The notes beneath the pieces were generated by a model that saw only the letters and a list, made by a program, of their open reading frames with translations, ran no database searches and was not told the DNA's origin. Below, piece by piece: positions 54,394 through 64,000 of a stretch of 64,000 nt of DNA. Positions within the stretch are counted from its first letter, which is position 1, and the number at the start of each line of letters is the position of its first letter. Position numbers and translations under genes: made by a program. The stretch is from Astrothelium macrocarpum. Its lineage: Eukaryota > Ascomycota > Dothideomycetes > Trypetheliales > Trypetheliaceae. Where the stretch lies: the NCBI GenBank assembly GCA_021030915.1, contig JAGEMR010000090.1, positions 1 to 64,000 on the forward strand, written 5' to 3'.

Positions 54394-55044
54394 ATGCCTC
54401 GGCATCCCCAGACCAAAACAACACCATCTCAATCCTCCTCCCTGCCCAAAAATTGGCCCCCTGAACTTCCTTATCTTCGCACTCTCGTCTACACTGCCGA
54501 GCTAGACTCCCAACTCCTGCATGTTCCTCGCTCCTCCCTCTCCCCCACCGACGTCATCGTCAATCCAGCCTCACTTCCCGCGCCAGCGCCACACGTCCGC
54601 ATTACATTGATCAAGGATCCCTCGCATCCCGCCCACGGCCAGTTTGGGCTGTTCGCCGCGCGTCTACTGCCGCCATCTTCCCTGATCGTGCTGTATCTCG
54701 GACGGGCGCACAGAGAAAGCGAGGCCGATTTGGAATCAAATTACGACGTGTGGTTGGATCGGGAGCTCGGCGTTGGGATTGATGCGGCGCGGGAAGGGAA
54801 TGAGGCGCGATTTGTGAATGATTACCGTGGGGTAAGGCCCGACGGGCCGAACGCAGAGTTTGGAGAGATGTGGGTAGAGGTGGGGAATGGGATGGTGGGG
54901 AGGAGGATCGGTGTGTTTGTGTTGGGTGCTGGGAAGAAAGGCAGGAGAGAGAGAGGAGTTGCAAAGGGAGAGGAAATTGTGGTTAGTTATGGAAAAGGTT
55001 TTTGGAGGGAGCGGAGACAGGAGGGAGGAGAAAATGATGTTTAA
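54394..55044 (+). CDS. SET-domain protein, 216 aa
   Basis: Single exon. The ATG at 54394 is the first in frame; the frame extends upstream only through a GTG. A SET fold is visible: 'GQFGLFAARLLPPSSLIVLY' (about residues 84-103, the N-terminal GxGL/FA strand), 'YDVWLDRELGVGIDAAREGN' and 'EARFVNDYRGV' (the RFxNHS-like pseudoknot segment, here RFVND), 'GVFVLGAGKKGRRERGV' and 'KGEEIVVSYGKGFW' (the GEEIxxxYG motif). SET proteins methylate lysines on histones or other proteins using S-adenosylmethionine; whether this short form is active and on what is unknown. No pre-SET or post-SET Cys cluster is present. The coding strand is C-rich up to about 54690 and then G-rich. Confidence 0.9.
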   Translation: MPRHPQTKTTPSQSSSLPKNWPPELPYLRTLVYTAELDSQLLHVPRSSLSPTDVIVNPASLPAPAPHVRITLIKDPSHPAHGQFGLFAARLLPPSSLIVLYLGRAHRESEADLESNYDVWLDRELGVGIDAAREGNEARFVNDYRGVRPDGPNAEFGEMWVEVGNGMVGRRIGVFVLGAGKKGRRERGVAKGEEIVVSYGKGFWRERRQEGGENDV

Positions 55045-57052
55045 TCTGCTGCATAATGATGAAATATGAAGTGAGGAATTGAGCAAATTCACTGGATTCG
55101 GCCGATGCAAAATATAGCCTTGCAAACTATGGAATTTCTTTGGTGCGATACTCTGGTCACCAAGCATGTTACACAAGTTTAGTATCATTATTTACTTTGA
55201 AAGTGAATGGAGATTGCCCGGAACGCAGATCTGTTGGATCCAGAACATGACTTGAACGGTGCATGAAATGATTGAGGCGTTGGCAAGGACACCAAGTGTC
55301 GGAGGCCGAGAGCCATCTCAGGATGGACAGCATTTGCTAGATTCTGATTAGTGACCAGTGCCGAAGAATCTGGAATGCAAATTTAGACAAACATCCACTG
55401 TCATGTCTTTGTCGCTTTTTAGAAAGAATATGAGTCTAAATAGTTGTAGATTTTAGATCCGACTAGATATGTTGAGAATACTCAATGGTTAAAGTAAGAT
55501 TGGTACCTTAGGCTTCCTCTGCCGTATGTGAATATTAAGGCAGAAACCCTCGGAATGACATCAACGGTGACAACATCGGCCGGAGGGAATATCAGCTGTA
55601 AGATAAACACCTCATCTGTGGGCATTACTGCCGTCTTCACGGCTGATGCGCACTTATCTTACCAAACAACAACAGGAAGATGTGTGTATAGCCACGGCTT
55701 TAAGGGGGTTGAGTCACTTGTTATGCTCGTGAAAGGTCGAGTTGTTGGATTTTCAATGGGAACAGAGCAGAGCAGTTCTGTTTCAGGTTGATCTGCTTAT
55801 GCTAACAAAAGGTCTCGAAACAAATCCAGAGTGCGTTCGCCCGATGAAGGAATTTGGACGCTTGGAGTAACGCCGTGATTCCGGCAATCTGACAGTGGGA
55901 TGATGGCAACGGATTGACATTATAGCAGCACCCGATTGCCAAAGTTGGGCTTGATGAACCAACGGGTTACAAATGGAAGAGTCTGGGCCACCAATTCGGG
56001 GCACAGTACGAGTGATAATACGGATGAGTTATTTGACGTCATGGTAAATTCCGTGCAGCAGATGGCCAAATGCGCACGAGACACTCGGGCCCTCACTTTG
56101 CTGAACCAGACAGAGAAATCCGGAAACCTAGAAGCAGGAAAAGCAGAATGCAGATGTGTCAATGATCTCGAAATTGCATTTGGCTAAATTCATCTTTTCA
56201 AGACTTTGGGTAAGGAGACGAAAACGTGAGAACAGGACTAAGGAAGCGCTCCCGCGGCCGCCCGCAGCGGAGCCGCATGTTTGTGCCTGGTCCCGCGACG
56301 TAATTTGGAAGCATTACCGCCACTTTATTGGATGAGAATGTTTCTAGCCGTTGTGATCGAAGAAAGCCGTAGCCATCTCGTTATTTCGCTTGACTTAGCT
56401 TTCCATCACGATCGCGCCAAAACTTGGCTTTGCCATCGCTTCATCTTCCCTTCCCGGAATTCCAGCTGGCGATCTTCATCAAGCCAGGGCTCGACTGTCC
56501 CTTCCAACAGGTTTCACGCCATGAGGCGTTCCCTGATAGTCGAACAATGGAAGGCGCTCCATATCTCGGCAACCTGGCAGACTCGGCCCCCTTCTTACGT
56601 GGTGTTTCGACCCAGCTTGCCATTCCGCTGCAGGGTCTTGCATTCCCCCACGTCATTTTCCTTGGGAGCATATTACCCTGAGCTCAGCACCCATATTCAC
56701 CCCGAGAGTTATCAAACATCAAACATTGTCAAAGATCTACCAATCCGTCCGCTCCTTTCCTTATTTTGATGATTCGCTATCGAAGTCCTCCGTCCTCCTC
56801 GACTCCTTCTGATCCCAAGGACTGTACAGACGTCCGTTACTTGGCTCAGGAGCTTCCTTCCAAACCTTTGGATTCGCCCATTGCGACAGGCAATCGCAGC
56901 CAAAAGGGCAAGACCACCCTTACTGTTCGCGACGGTACCTACCTCAATCCCTGAAGTTGTATCAGCCAACCTCTGGCGCGATCCTTGGGGACTTCCCTTT
57001 CCCCGATTATCTCTATTACCATTCATAAGGACATTCACAACCACACTTCACA
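55045..57052. other. Gene-free stretch, 2 kb
   Basis: Several frames of 80-160 codons occur on both strands (the longest plus-strand frame is 56281-56769) but show no domain, and the start codons are weak or GTG. The part after about 56280 probably is the long CT-rich promoter and leader of the gene that starts at 57053. Nothing else was recognised. Confidence 0.45.
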
Positions 57053-57634
57053 ATGTATTCATTGACACAGACATCCGGATGCTTCATGGCAAACCCAACA
57101 AATCGCAATTCTGAAAGAGTATTTCTCCCAAATGATGAATTTACAAAATCACAGAGCTAATCAGCTGTTGGATAGTCTGCCTCGCTCCAGAAGTATCTCG
57201 CGCTTCACTTCCAGCAAACCAGGATTCGAGATACTATTCAACAACGGTACTTTTCTCCATCGCCATCTTTGACTCCTGAATCTCGCGCTAGTTCCATCTC
57301 ACCTTTGTCAACCTCGCCCAGTACACCACCAAGCTTTTCTTTCGGCACCCACGCTATTCCGACCATCCCAGAGGAAGTCGAGGACCAGGAAGAAATAAAT
57401 GATATCGAAGAGGAAGAGCAGAAGCTCTACGATATTAACCGACAAATCAAATTCACCCTCACTGACCTGCTCAATTGTGATGCTACAAGACATGACTCCA
57501 AGTTTCGCGCTTGGGTTCAGAGCAGGTTGATGGATGCCGAGATGGAACTTCGACGTCAGCGCAAGCGACGAGTGAGCATTGATCGAGGAAGTCATGAGAT
57601 GGTAGAGTCGATTGCGAATAGCATGGAACTCTAA
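57053..57634 (+). CDS. Uncharacterised acidic protein, 161 aa
   Basis: The model is join(57053..57118, 57215..57634). The first exon codes for 22 residues (MYSLTQTSGCFMANPTNRNS...), and a 96-bp intron (GTATTT, acceptor TTCCAG) leads to 'QTRIRDTIQQRYFSPSPSLT'. The reading frame upstream of that acceptor has no ATG, so the short first exon is needed. The ATG lies in TTCACAATGT. The protein has a Ser/Pro-rich middle, an acidic stretch ('EEVEDQEEINDIEEEEQKLY'), then a helical end 'QIKFTLTDLLNCDATRHDSK' with a basic segment (RRQRKRRVS). This looks like a conserved small ascomycete protein, but I cannot name a function. Nuclear location is possible given the basic cluster. Confidence 0.7.
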
Positions 57635-58201
57635 ATTGTTGAACTGACCTGTACCAATATGAGTCCCTGTACTATGGCGTTTGAGTAATGGCGTTGGGGT
57701 CGGTGGTACCCTTGCGTTCATGACCTGCTCTCTTTACGTGTAACGAGTAGCAATTGGAGTTGGTGTGAATCTGGAGTTAAGAAAGACTGATTGGAGATCG
57801 GCTTCATTGCCGCAACAAGCCTGACTGGTTCAGGAGTTTTACAATTCTCCTATGATACCACATTTAGATTAGGCTAGGTCATGTAATAGTAGAGACTCTC
57901 ATCAAAACCCTAAGTTAGCATTCAAACATCCAACAAAGTGTATTGATCCCATAAGTGCGAAAGGTTAATATGATGTGAGGAACATACAACCTGAACGTAA
58001 GGATGGTAAACAGGATGACGCTCGGTCCTGAACCATGATGCTTGCTTCCGCAAAAGATCCCGCCACTACTGCACGCGGCATCGCAAATCCCAGAAAATGA
58101 TGCATAGTTTGATGCGCAACAGCTCCGTGCTTACTATACATTAATTCAACTTCTCTTTAGAAAATGCCGCTCTTTCCTCTATATCTCATCACACAATAAC
58201 C
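57635..58201. other. Intergenic, 570 bp
   Basis: It contains the 3' end of the 161-aa gene and the promoter of uba4. A CT-rich stretch with TCTCTTTAG, CCTCTATATCTC and CACAATAACC precedes the uba4 ATG. No other feature was seen. Confidence 0.55.
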
Positions 58202-59971
58202 ATGTACTCCACCTCTCATATCGACCAGACCATTGCCCATCTCCGCGACCAGATCGCCTCACACGAATCCCAGCTTCACAGTCTGAAAGAACAGCTTGCT
58301 CAGGCCGAGCACCGCGCCCACCATATCCATGACCTAATCCAGGCCCATGACCTCGATCAGGCGTACCGCGGCGGTCTTATGCCCGAGTGGCAGCAAGAGA
58401 CGTGGGATGTATTGTGCAATAGCCGTGACAATGACGACGCTGACACTAAGCTGAGGGAAGAGGCGGAGCAGAAGACGAGGAAGTTGGAGTTGGAGGAGTA
58501 CAAGAGATATGGGAGGCAATTAATTTTGCCGGAGATTGGGCTGCAAGGTAGGCTTTGGTGGCGAGAAAGAAGTTGGCATTTCGACTGGCTAAACGAGTAT
58601 TGATAGGGCAACTGAAGTTGAAAGATGCCTCAGTGTGTATTATCGGTGCTGGAGGATTGGGATGCCCTGCTGCAGCATATCTTGCAGGTGCAGGTGTAGG
58701 GACTATTGGATTAGTGGACGGTGATACTGTTGAAATATCCAATCTCCACCGACAAATTTTGCACAGCACACGTCAGGTAGGGGTAGCGAAAGTTGATTCC
58801 ATCTCGAATTACATACGCAGGTATGTTTGCAATTGTTTACCTTTGAAGCGAGGACTAACGTCGGGCTTCCAGTCTCAATCCCAATGTCTCTATCTTAGCA
58901 TACCCCGTCCATCTCTCGCCCACAACTGCACTCGAAATTCTTCGACCATTCTCTCTTATTCTTGATTGTACCGACTCCCCTCAATCTCGCTACCTCATCT
59001 CTGATGCCTGCGTTCTACTTGGCAAACCCCTCGTTTCTGCCTCTGCTCTTCGTTGTGATGGCCAACTCATGGTATTAAATAACCCTCCGTACCCTCCAGG
59101 AAACCCAAAGGGCGGCCCCTGCTACCGCTGCATCTTTCCAAAACCACCTCCGCCCGAGAGCGTGATCAGCTGCGGCGAAGGCGGTATCTTGGGACCTGTA
59201 GTAGGTGTCATGGGTGTGCTGCAAGCACTCGAAGCAATCAAGATCATCGCAGCAGGTATACCCGAGGAATCACCAAATGGAGTAATATTAACACCCGATC
59301 CGGATATGAAAACTGATGGAAACAAAGAAGGTGTCTCGGAACAAGAGACGCCACCAGATCCACCTTCCCTCCTTCTCTTCTCCGCCTCCGCTTCCCCTCC
59401 CTTCCGCTCTATCCGTCTGCGCACCCGACGCACAATCTGCCCCGCATGTTCGGCGAAAGCTACAATCACACTGGACTCATTGGAGCCAGGTGCGCTTGAC
59501 TATGCCCAATTCTGTGGCACCATCAACCCAGTCAATGTACTGCAACCGGACGAGCGAATCTCGGCATCACAGTTTGCTGCGCAGATGCAACGCCAGCAAC
59601 GACGGATGGGTGCAGATCCGGACCAAGAGGGGACGCAATCCGAGTGGGAGCACATACTGTTGGACGTCCGCGATCCGACACAATTTGGACTTTGTCAGCT
59701 GCCAGGTAGTGTCAATATTCCGATCTCGGAGCTACTGTCGCCACAGAACCTGCCAGAGGGCAAGGAGGGGGACGTCGATAGCCAGAATGGGTTTGATAAG
59801 TTGAACGGGAAGGGAGACGTCGTCGTCGTGTGCAGATTTGGGAATGACTCGCAACTGGCGGTACAGAAAATCAGGGAGTTGGGTTTAGGGAAGGGGAGAA
59901 AGGTGGTGGATATCAAAGGGGGGTTGAGAGCTTGGAGGGAGGAAGTTGATGGGGGCTTTCCGGAATATTGA
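58202..59971 (+). CDS. uba4: Uba4/MOCS3-type E1-like adenylyl- and sulfurtransferase, 552 aa
   Basis: The model is join(58202..58547, 58607..58820, 58873..59971) with introns of 59 bp (GTAGGC) and 52 bp (GTATGT). It activates the ubiquitin-like sulfur carrier Urm1 by adenylation and thiocarboxylation, for tRNA wobble-uridine 2-thiolation and protein urmylation in the cytosol. Residues about 5-50 form a coiled coil ('HESQLHSLKEQLAQAEHRAH'). The ThiF/E1 domain starts at 'YGRQLILPEIGLQGQLKLK', with the ATP loop 'IIGAGGLGCPAAAYLAGAGV' (GxGGLG at 129-134) and 'LVDGDTVEISNLHRQ'. Zinc Cys270 and Cys273 lie in 'CYRCIFP', and later ones in 'CPAC'. Cys287 in 'VISCGEGGILGPVVGVMG' matches the thioester Cys. 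The rhodanese domain (about 410-552) carries its active Cys507 in 'VVVVCRFGNDSQLAV'. Both catalytic centres are intact. Confidence 0.95.
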
Positions 59972-61081
59972 GGCTATACATGAAGAACAAAGCAGTCTGA
60001 TTACGTCTAAGAGACCTTGAGATGGTCACTGTACTGTAGGTCTTGAGATGACCACCGTCATATGGGCCTCGATAGACAAATCGGATCATCAAACTGATAG
60101 TTTGGCATACAATACACGCGGAGGACTTTGATTACCAAATTAAACAATCAAGGCATGATGGCTGGAAACACTCATGGGAATGTGTCATAGGAAGGCTACA
60201 AGGCGATTTCCGATGCCTGACGTTGAATATACATTTGTTATAGTAGCTCGCTTAATAGTAGTCTACATCGAAGTCCACAGCCAACAAAGTTCGCCTGATT
60301 TGTCTCTGAGTTTTGCGGAAAAGACACCACTGGGTTTTCTCCGTCCTCGAGAATTAAAGAATATGTGGATCCCTTGTGAATAAATCTCCTGAGTCATTCC
60401 CTTTCCCATCCCGTTTCTGTCGCGGGTCCGCGCGTCGTCTCGTCAGCGTCTCGTGCCTCCCTACCATAATCGGACTGGGAAGATTGCCTACTAGGCTGTG
60501 GCAAAATCCTGTTATCCGCATCAAGGCGATACGTCATCCCTAGAGTTGTCTATGATCGCTTCTTTGTCGACCTGTTTCTCAGCACGCGACGGTGCTCATA
60601 AGTACCTGGTGATCGGGTCTTGTTTCGGACTAGCTCGCGAGATTCAGCAGAAAATAGAGGCGCAGATGATCAGCCACAACCGCAAATGACCAGGGGCTCT
60701 CCCAGAATGACATGGTGTAGAGAAGACAAGATGTCCCTATCATACCATTCGCTTTCGCAGTCTTACACTATACGTTCTTTTTGTATTATACCTATGCCTA
60801 GCCTTCTAATATAGCCTTCGCTTGCGCGTGAGATGATATTTTCGTCTGCCTTATGCCAAAGCAGCCTTGTCAGATTACTTGACAGCCATACACACATTCG
60901 GGAGACTCCCAATATCCTTTCGAGCTACCAAGCACTCTGAATCATCGACTTCAAAAAAATCGCAAGGTCCATACCTTTATTTGTTGTTGAAGTCCTCCCT
61001 GACATGTGTAAAGCAGATCATACCTCTTACTGCTCTTGACATTCCTAGCTATACACACATTCGAGAGACCCCCTGGTGACG
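59972..61081. other. Intergenic, 1.1 kb
   Basis: It contains the 3' region of uba4 and the promoter of the patatin gene. Small frames have no features. A GGTCCGCGCGTCGTCTCGTC stretch near 60425 is GC-rich and may be a promoter element. Short inverted and direct words (GAGATGGTCACTGTA / GAGATGACCACCGTCA at 60020-60060) are present. Confidence 0.45.
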
Positions 61082-63328
61082 ATGGCCCACCATCTTACCC
61101 CAGGCCCAAGAGACTCTGCGTCGGTTGTTAGCATTCGAACGCCGCCGCCCGAGACCGACGAAGAGCAATCTGGACGAGCGTGGGCAAGACAAGTCAAGGA
61201 TCCTTGGGATCCGGCTATACTGACTCTCGATGGAGGTGGCATACGAGGCTATTCCTCTCTTCTCATACTCCAACATCTGATGCACGAAATCGCCGAATGG
61301 GAGCGGCGGCTTGATGGGGAAGAGCAGGAGGCAGCTGGGCAGGAAGCAGCTGAGCACGCAAACGCCAGAGAAGCTTCGCAAAAGTTGTCAGATGTTGCAG
61401 GGAGGATACCTTTAATATCAACAGATCACGGTGATATTACAGGAGCGCTTGAAGATGTACAGGAAGATATGGAGAACAGTCAAATCACTGGGGGGCAATC
61501 CTCAACTACTTCACATGATTTTGCTCCCACCGTCGAGAGAAGGCGGGATCAGAACATGGATGCAGAAAAAATGGGGGATGACCGAGACAAGCATGTCAAT
61601 TTACAAAATTCTCCAGGCTCCATAAATTCCAGCGTTCATGACTCTTTTCACAGTGCACACACAACATCTAGTACCAACGGCCCAACACGCTCTTTTATCG
61701 ACGCAAAAAACCTAAAGCCTTGTCATTATTTCGACTTCATGTATGGGACAAGTACAGGCGGTTTGATTGCGACTTTACTAGGGAGGTTGCGGCTCACAGT
61801 GCCACAATGTTTGGAGATTTATAGAGAAGTTGGAAACGATCTTTTCGGGACAAAACGAAGCGCAATGCCGTTCGCAACAAAATACGATCATCGGCCATTG
61901 GAAGAGGCGGTCAAAAAGATAGTCAAAAAGCACTGTCTCCAACATGATCGTTGTGATGGAGAAGACTGGCACCCATGGAATATGGAAGATGATTGGGAGG
62001 AAGGAGGACCAACAGACCGGATATGTCAAACGTACGTAAGCCTATTTTTTTTTTTTAAACACCAGCAGTTGCAATAAGGAATGTCACGGACGGTAAGCGC
62101 ATGCATTCGGTCTCTCATATGCCAGGGAGATCCTCAGCAGTGATGAGCGGTAAAATTTCAGAAATACTTCCAAACCAATTTTTGAGGATTTCCGAATGCT
62201 CAAATTGAGATTAAGAGGGTCTCCTTGATATTTGTACGACTGATTATATCTCTTATGGTCCTCAGCATTTTTTACTGCAACCGCTAGTGGAACGTGTGTT
62301 GACGCACAATTTGTGCCAATTGAAAACTAATCTCATGTATCTGTAGGATTTGTCTCACTGCTATCCACAACGGTAAAATCGACGAAGCATACCTACTGCG
62401 TACGTATCCGCATTACTACCCCGAGGGGACCCCCAATTGGATTACTCTATACAACGAAGGGGCAGACCCTCTTCGAATTTGGCAAGTAACTCGAGCAACT
62501 TCTGCAGCGCCATTCTACTTTCAGATCCTGGAGGCTGAAATCCAAAACCGGGTTGTTGGGTTCAAAGACGGCGGAATCCGCGAGAACAACCCATCAGGTG
62601 CTGCGTATAGCGAATTCGTGAGCATGTATGGATCTGATGCGGAACCCGCATTACTTTTGTCAATTGGTACTGGTAGACCTGACGTAGCGACGGGTGATGG
62701 TTTTGCAAGCGCATGGCCTGGTCCTCTCGGATCAACCGGAATTATGAGAAAAGTGTCCGAAAAGTTTGCTGTACTGCGAAACGTATTGATCAAATACACT
62801 GAAGGCGAAAAACAGCATGAAGCGATGAGAAATATAGCCAAGGGAGAGAATAGATGGTACAAGAGATTGAACGTGGCTAGTGGGATGGAAGGGATGAAGC
62901 TAGATGATTGGAAACGAGGAAAATGGTTCGATCCCGAAAACCAAGAAGAGAGGACGGTGCCTGGCGGTGCTTCTCTCACAAGAATGGAGAAAGCCGTGAA
63001 GATCATGATGGAGAGGGATTACGACGCAAACTACGATAGCTACGCGCCACCTTCAACAATGGTCAGACAGGCTGCAGAGAAGCTAGTGAGGATGAGAAGG
63101 TTGAGGGAGAAATTGGGCAAGGAAGGTGACAAGAAGTGGGATAGCTTCATGGGGAAAACCCTAACGGCATTTGGCAAGCCAGTGGAACACCAGTCTGAGC
63201 AGGCATTCCCGGATCCTTCCCTCCCGCAACTACCCAGGATGCGTACGGATGAGCTACTTGATATGCCGAACTATCTAAATCCTCAATTACCACGAACGAG
63301 TTCGAGAGTGCCGAAACCCTCATCGTGA
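61082..63328 (+). CDS. Patatin-like phospholipase, 643 aa
   Basis: The model is join(61082..62031, 62347..63328). The start ATG at 61082 follows an in-frame GTG. Patatin hallmarks are the oxyanion loop 'LTLDGGGIRGYSS' (GGGIRG at 51-56), the nucleophile elbow GTSTGG (Ser224 in 'DFMYGTSTGGLIATLLGRLR') and the dyad Asp in 'FKDGGIRENNPSGAAYSEF'. Between the loop and the elbow sits a poorly structured, Gln/Glu/Ser-rich insert of about 130 residues, much longer than usual. The family hydrolyses acyl esters of phospholipids or neutral lipids, in the cytosol or on membranes; no signal peptide is seen. The 315-bp intron joins 'DRICQT' to 'ICLTAIHNGKIDEAYLLRTY' in frame. A possible 24-nt micro-exon at 62069-62092 also keeps the frame. 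The C-terminal helix ('AEKLVRMRRLREKLGKEGDK') is basic. Confidence 0.9.
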
Positions 63329-64000
63329 CCTTGCGAAGATCCTTCACCGTTGGCACCAGATCCTACCTTCGGGAGGACCTCGACCGAGGAAGTGGTAGCC
63401 AACATTGTGACCGCGAACATGATACCTTTCGTTGACGATCGCAGCTCGCGAGATGCACGAACTGCAGATTACGATGATTGAAACTGTATTATCTTTGAAC
63501 AGTGTGACGGTTGCGGTAATTTCGTGATTGGATAGAGAGACTATATGGAGGTACATGTGGAAATCCTTGCCTCGTGGTCTTCTATTGACTTTCGAGAAAA
63601 ATGGCGTACCAAGTTTAAAGAGCATTGGCTGCGCTGGGGGTTACCTCGCGCATGTATAGCATTGACTGTAGCAGAGCTCCGATCCTTTCCATATGCGTCC
63701 ATGAATGTGAGTGGCTCAGACCGACATCTACCACTACCGAACACGTGAATCAATCTTACAAATGTTAAAAATACTGTGCTGGCGATCCTACAAGGTTTGG
63801 ATTTGCGTTCTGAGGTGGTGTAGTCGATCCGCCGGGTTGGCAAACCTTCCTCACAATTGCAAATGGTAAACCATGTAGTATTTCACGTGGCGTGGAAGCT
63901 TTTGGTGTTGTCCTCTCCAGAAATCTGCTCAGTGACAGACGGGTTGACGAATGAAATCCGGATGCGGTTAAGACATTCTGCGGGAAACATGAAGCTTTCT
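63329..64000. other. Downstream of the patatin gene, no gene called
   Basis: Short frames on both strands (for example a 67-codon plus frame from ATG 63545) overlap each other and have no recognisable features. The window ends here, so a gene entering from the right could be cut off. Confidence 0.4.

Noticed and set aside
56281..56769. 162-codon plus-strand frame
   Set aside because: Random-looking composition rich in Ser, Arg, Leu and His; probably part of the leader and promoter region of the 161-aa gene.

Overview
This is a stretch of nuclear DNA from a filamentous ascomycete (Pezizomycotina). The gene content suggests a leotiomycete-type fungus, but that is inference. Supporting signs are short introns (45-92 bp, CTRAY-like branch points, GTANGT donors), one gene per 2-3 kb on both strands, typical ascomycete families (Zn2Cys6 regulator, DUF7730-type proteins, fungal arylsulfotransferase, GH47 mannosidase, patatin) and a C-to-T (RIP-like) mutated AT-rich retrotransposon block. 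Gene models below were built by joining reading frames at splice sites by eye. All coordinates are exact as read, but none is supported by RNA.

Layout. 1-4150: AT-rich block holding the wreck of a Ty1/Copia element (+ strand) that ends in a 3' LTR with normal base composition. 4150-17030: gene-poor flank with an orphan 769-aa protein, a four-exon orphan of 443 aa, a secreted arylsulfotransferase-like protein and a decayed membrane-anchored family member. 17030-29000: DUF7730-type protein, GH47 mannosidase, BTB protein, triple-KH RNA-binding protein, CENP-K-like kinetochore protein and an ABM-like dimeric barrel protein. 29200-41980: Zn2Cys6 transcription factor, four-span membrane protein, a catalytically dead LMW-phosphatase fusion, RNase T2, and a Swiss-Army-Knife (HAD_SAK) RNA-repair-like protein. 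42240-50230: RING protein, a large conserved orphan, Gfo/Idh/MocA oxidoreductase, a doubtful small ORF and a UPF0643-like protein. 50230-64000: gene-poor stretches separating an F-box/DUF7730-like protein, a small SET protein, a 161-aa orphan, Uba4 (tRNA thiolation/urmylation) and a patatin-like phospholipase.

The genes are mostly independent housekeeping or accessory genes; there is no biosynthetic cluster. Several handle RNA (KH protein, RNase T2, SAK protein, Uba4), which may be chance. The most unusual signal is not a gene: in at least six of the GC-richer loci the coding strand is strongly C-rich in its 5' part and switches to strongly G-rich in its 3' part, mainly at third codon positions. 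Other points worth checking are an Asp in place of the nucleophilic Cys in the LMW-phosphatase domain, two GC-AG introns, and a possible 24-nt micro-exon.
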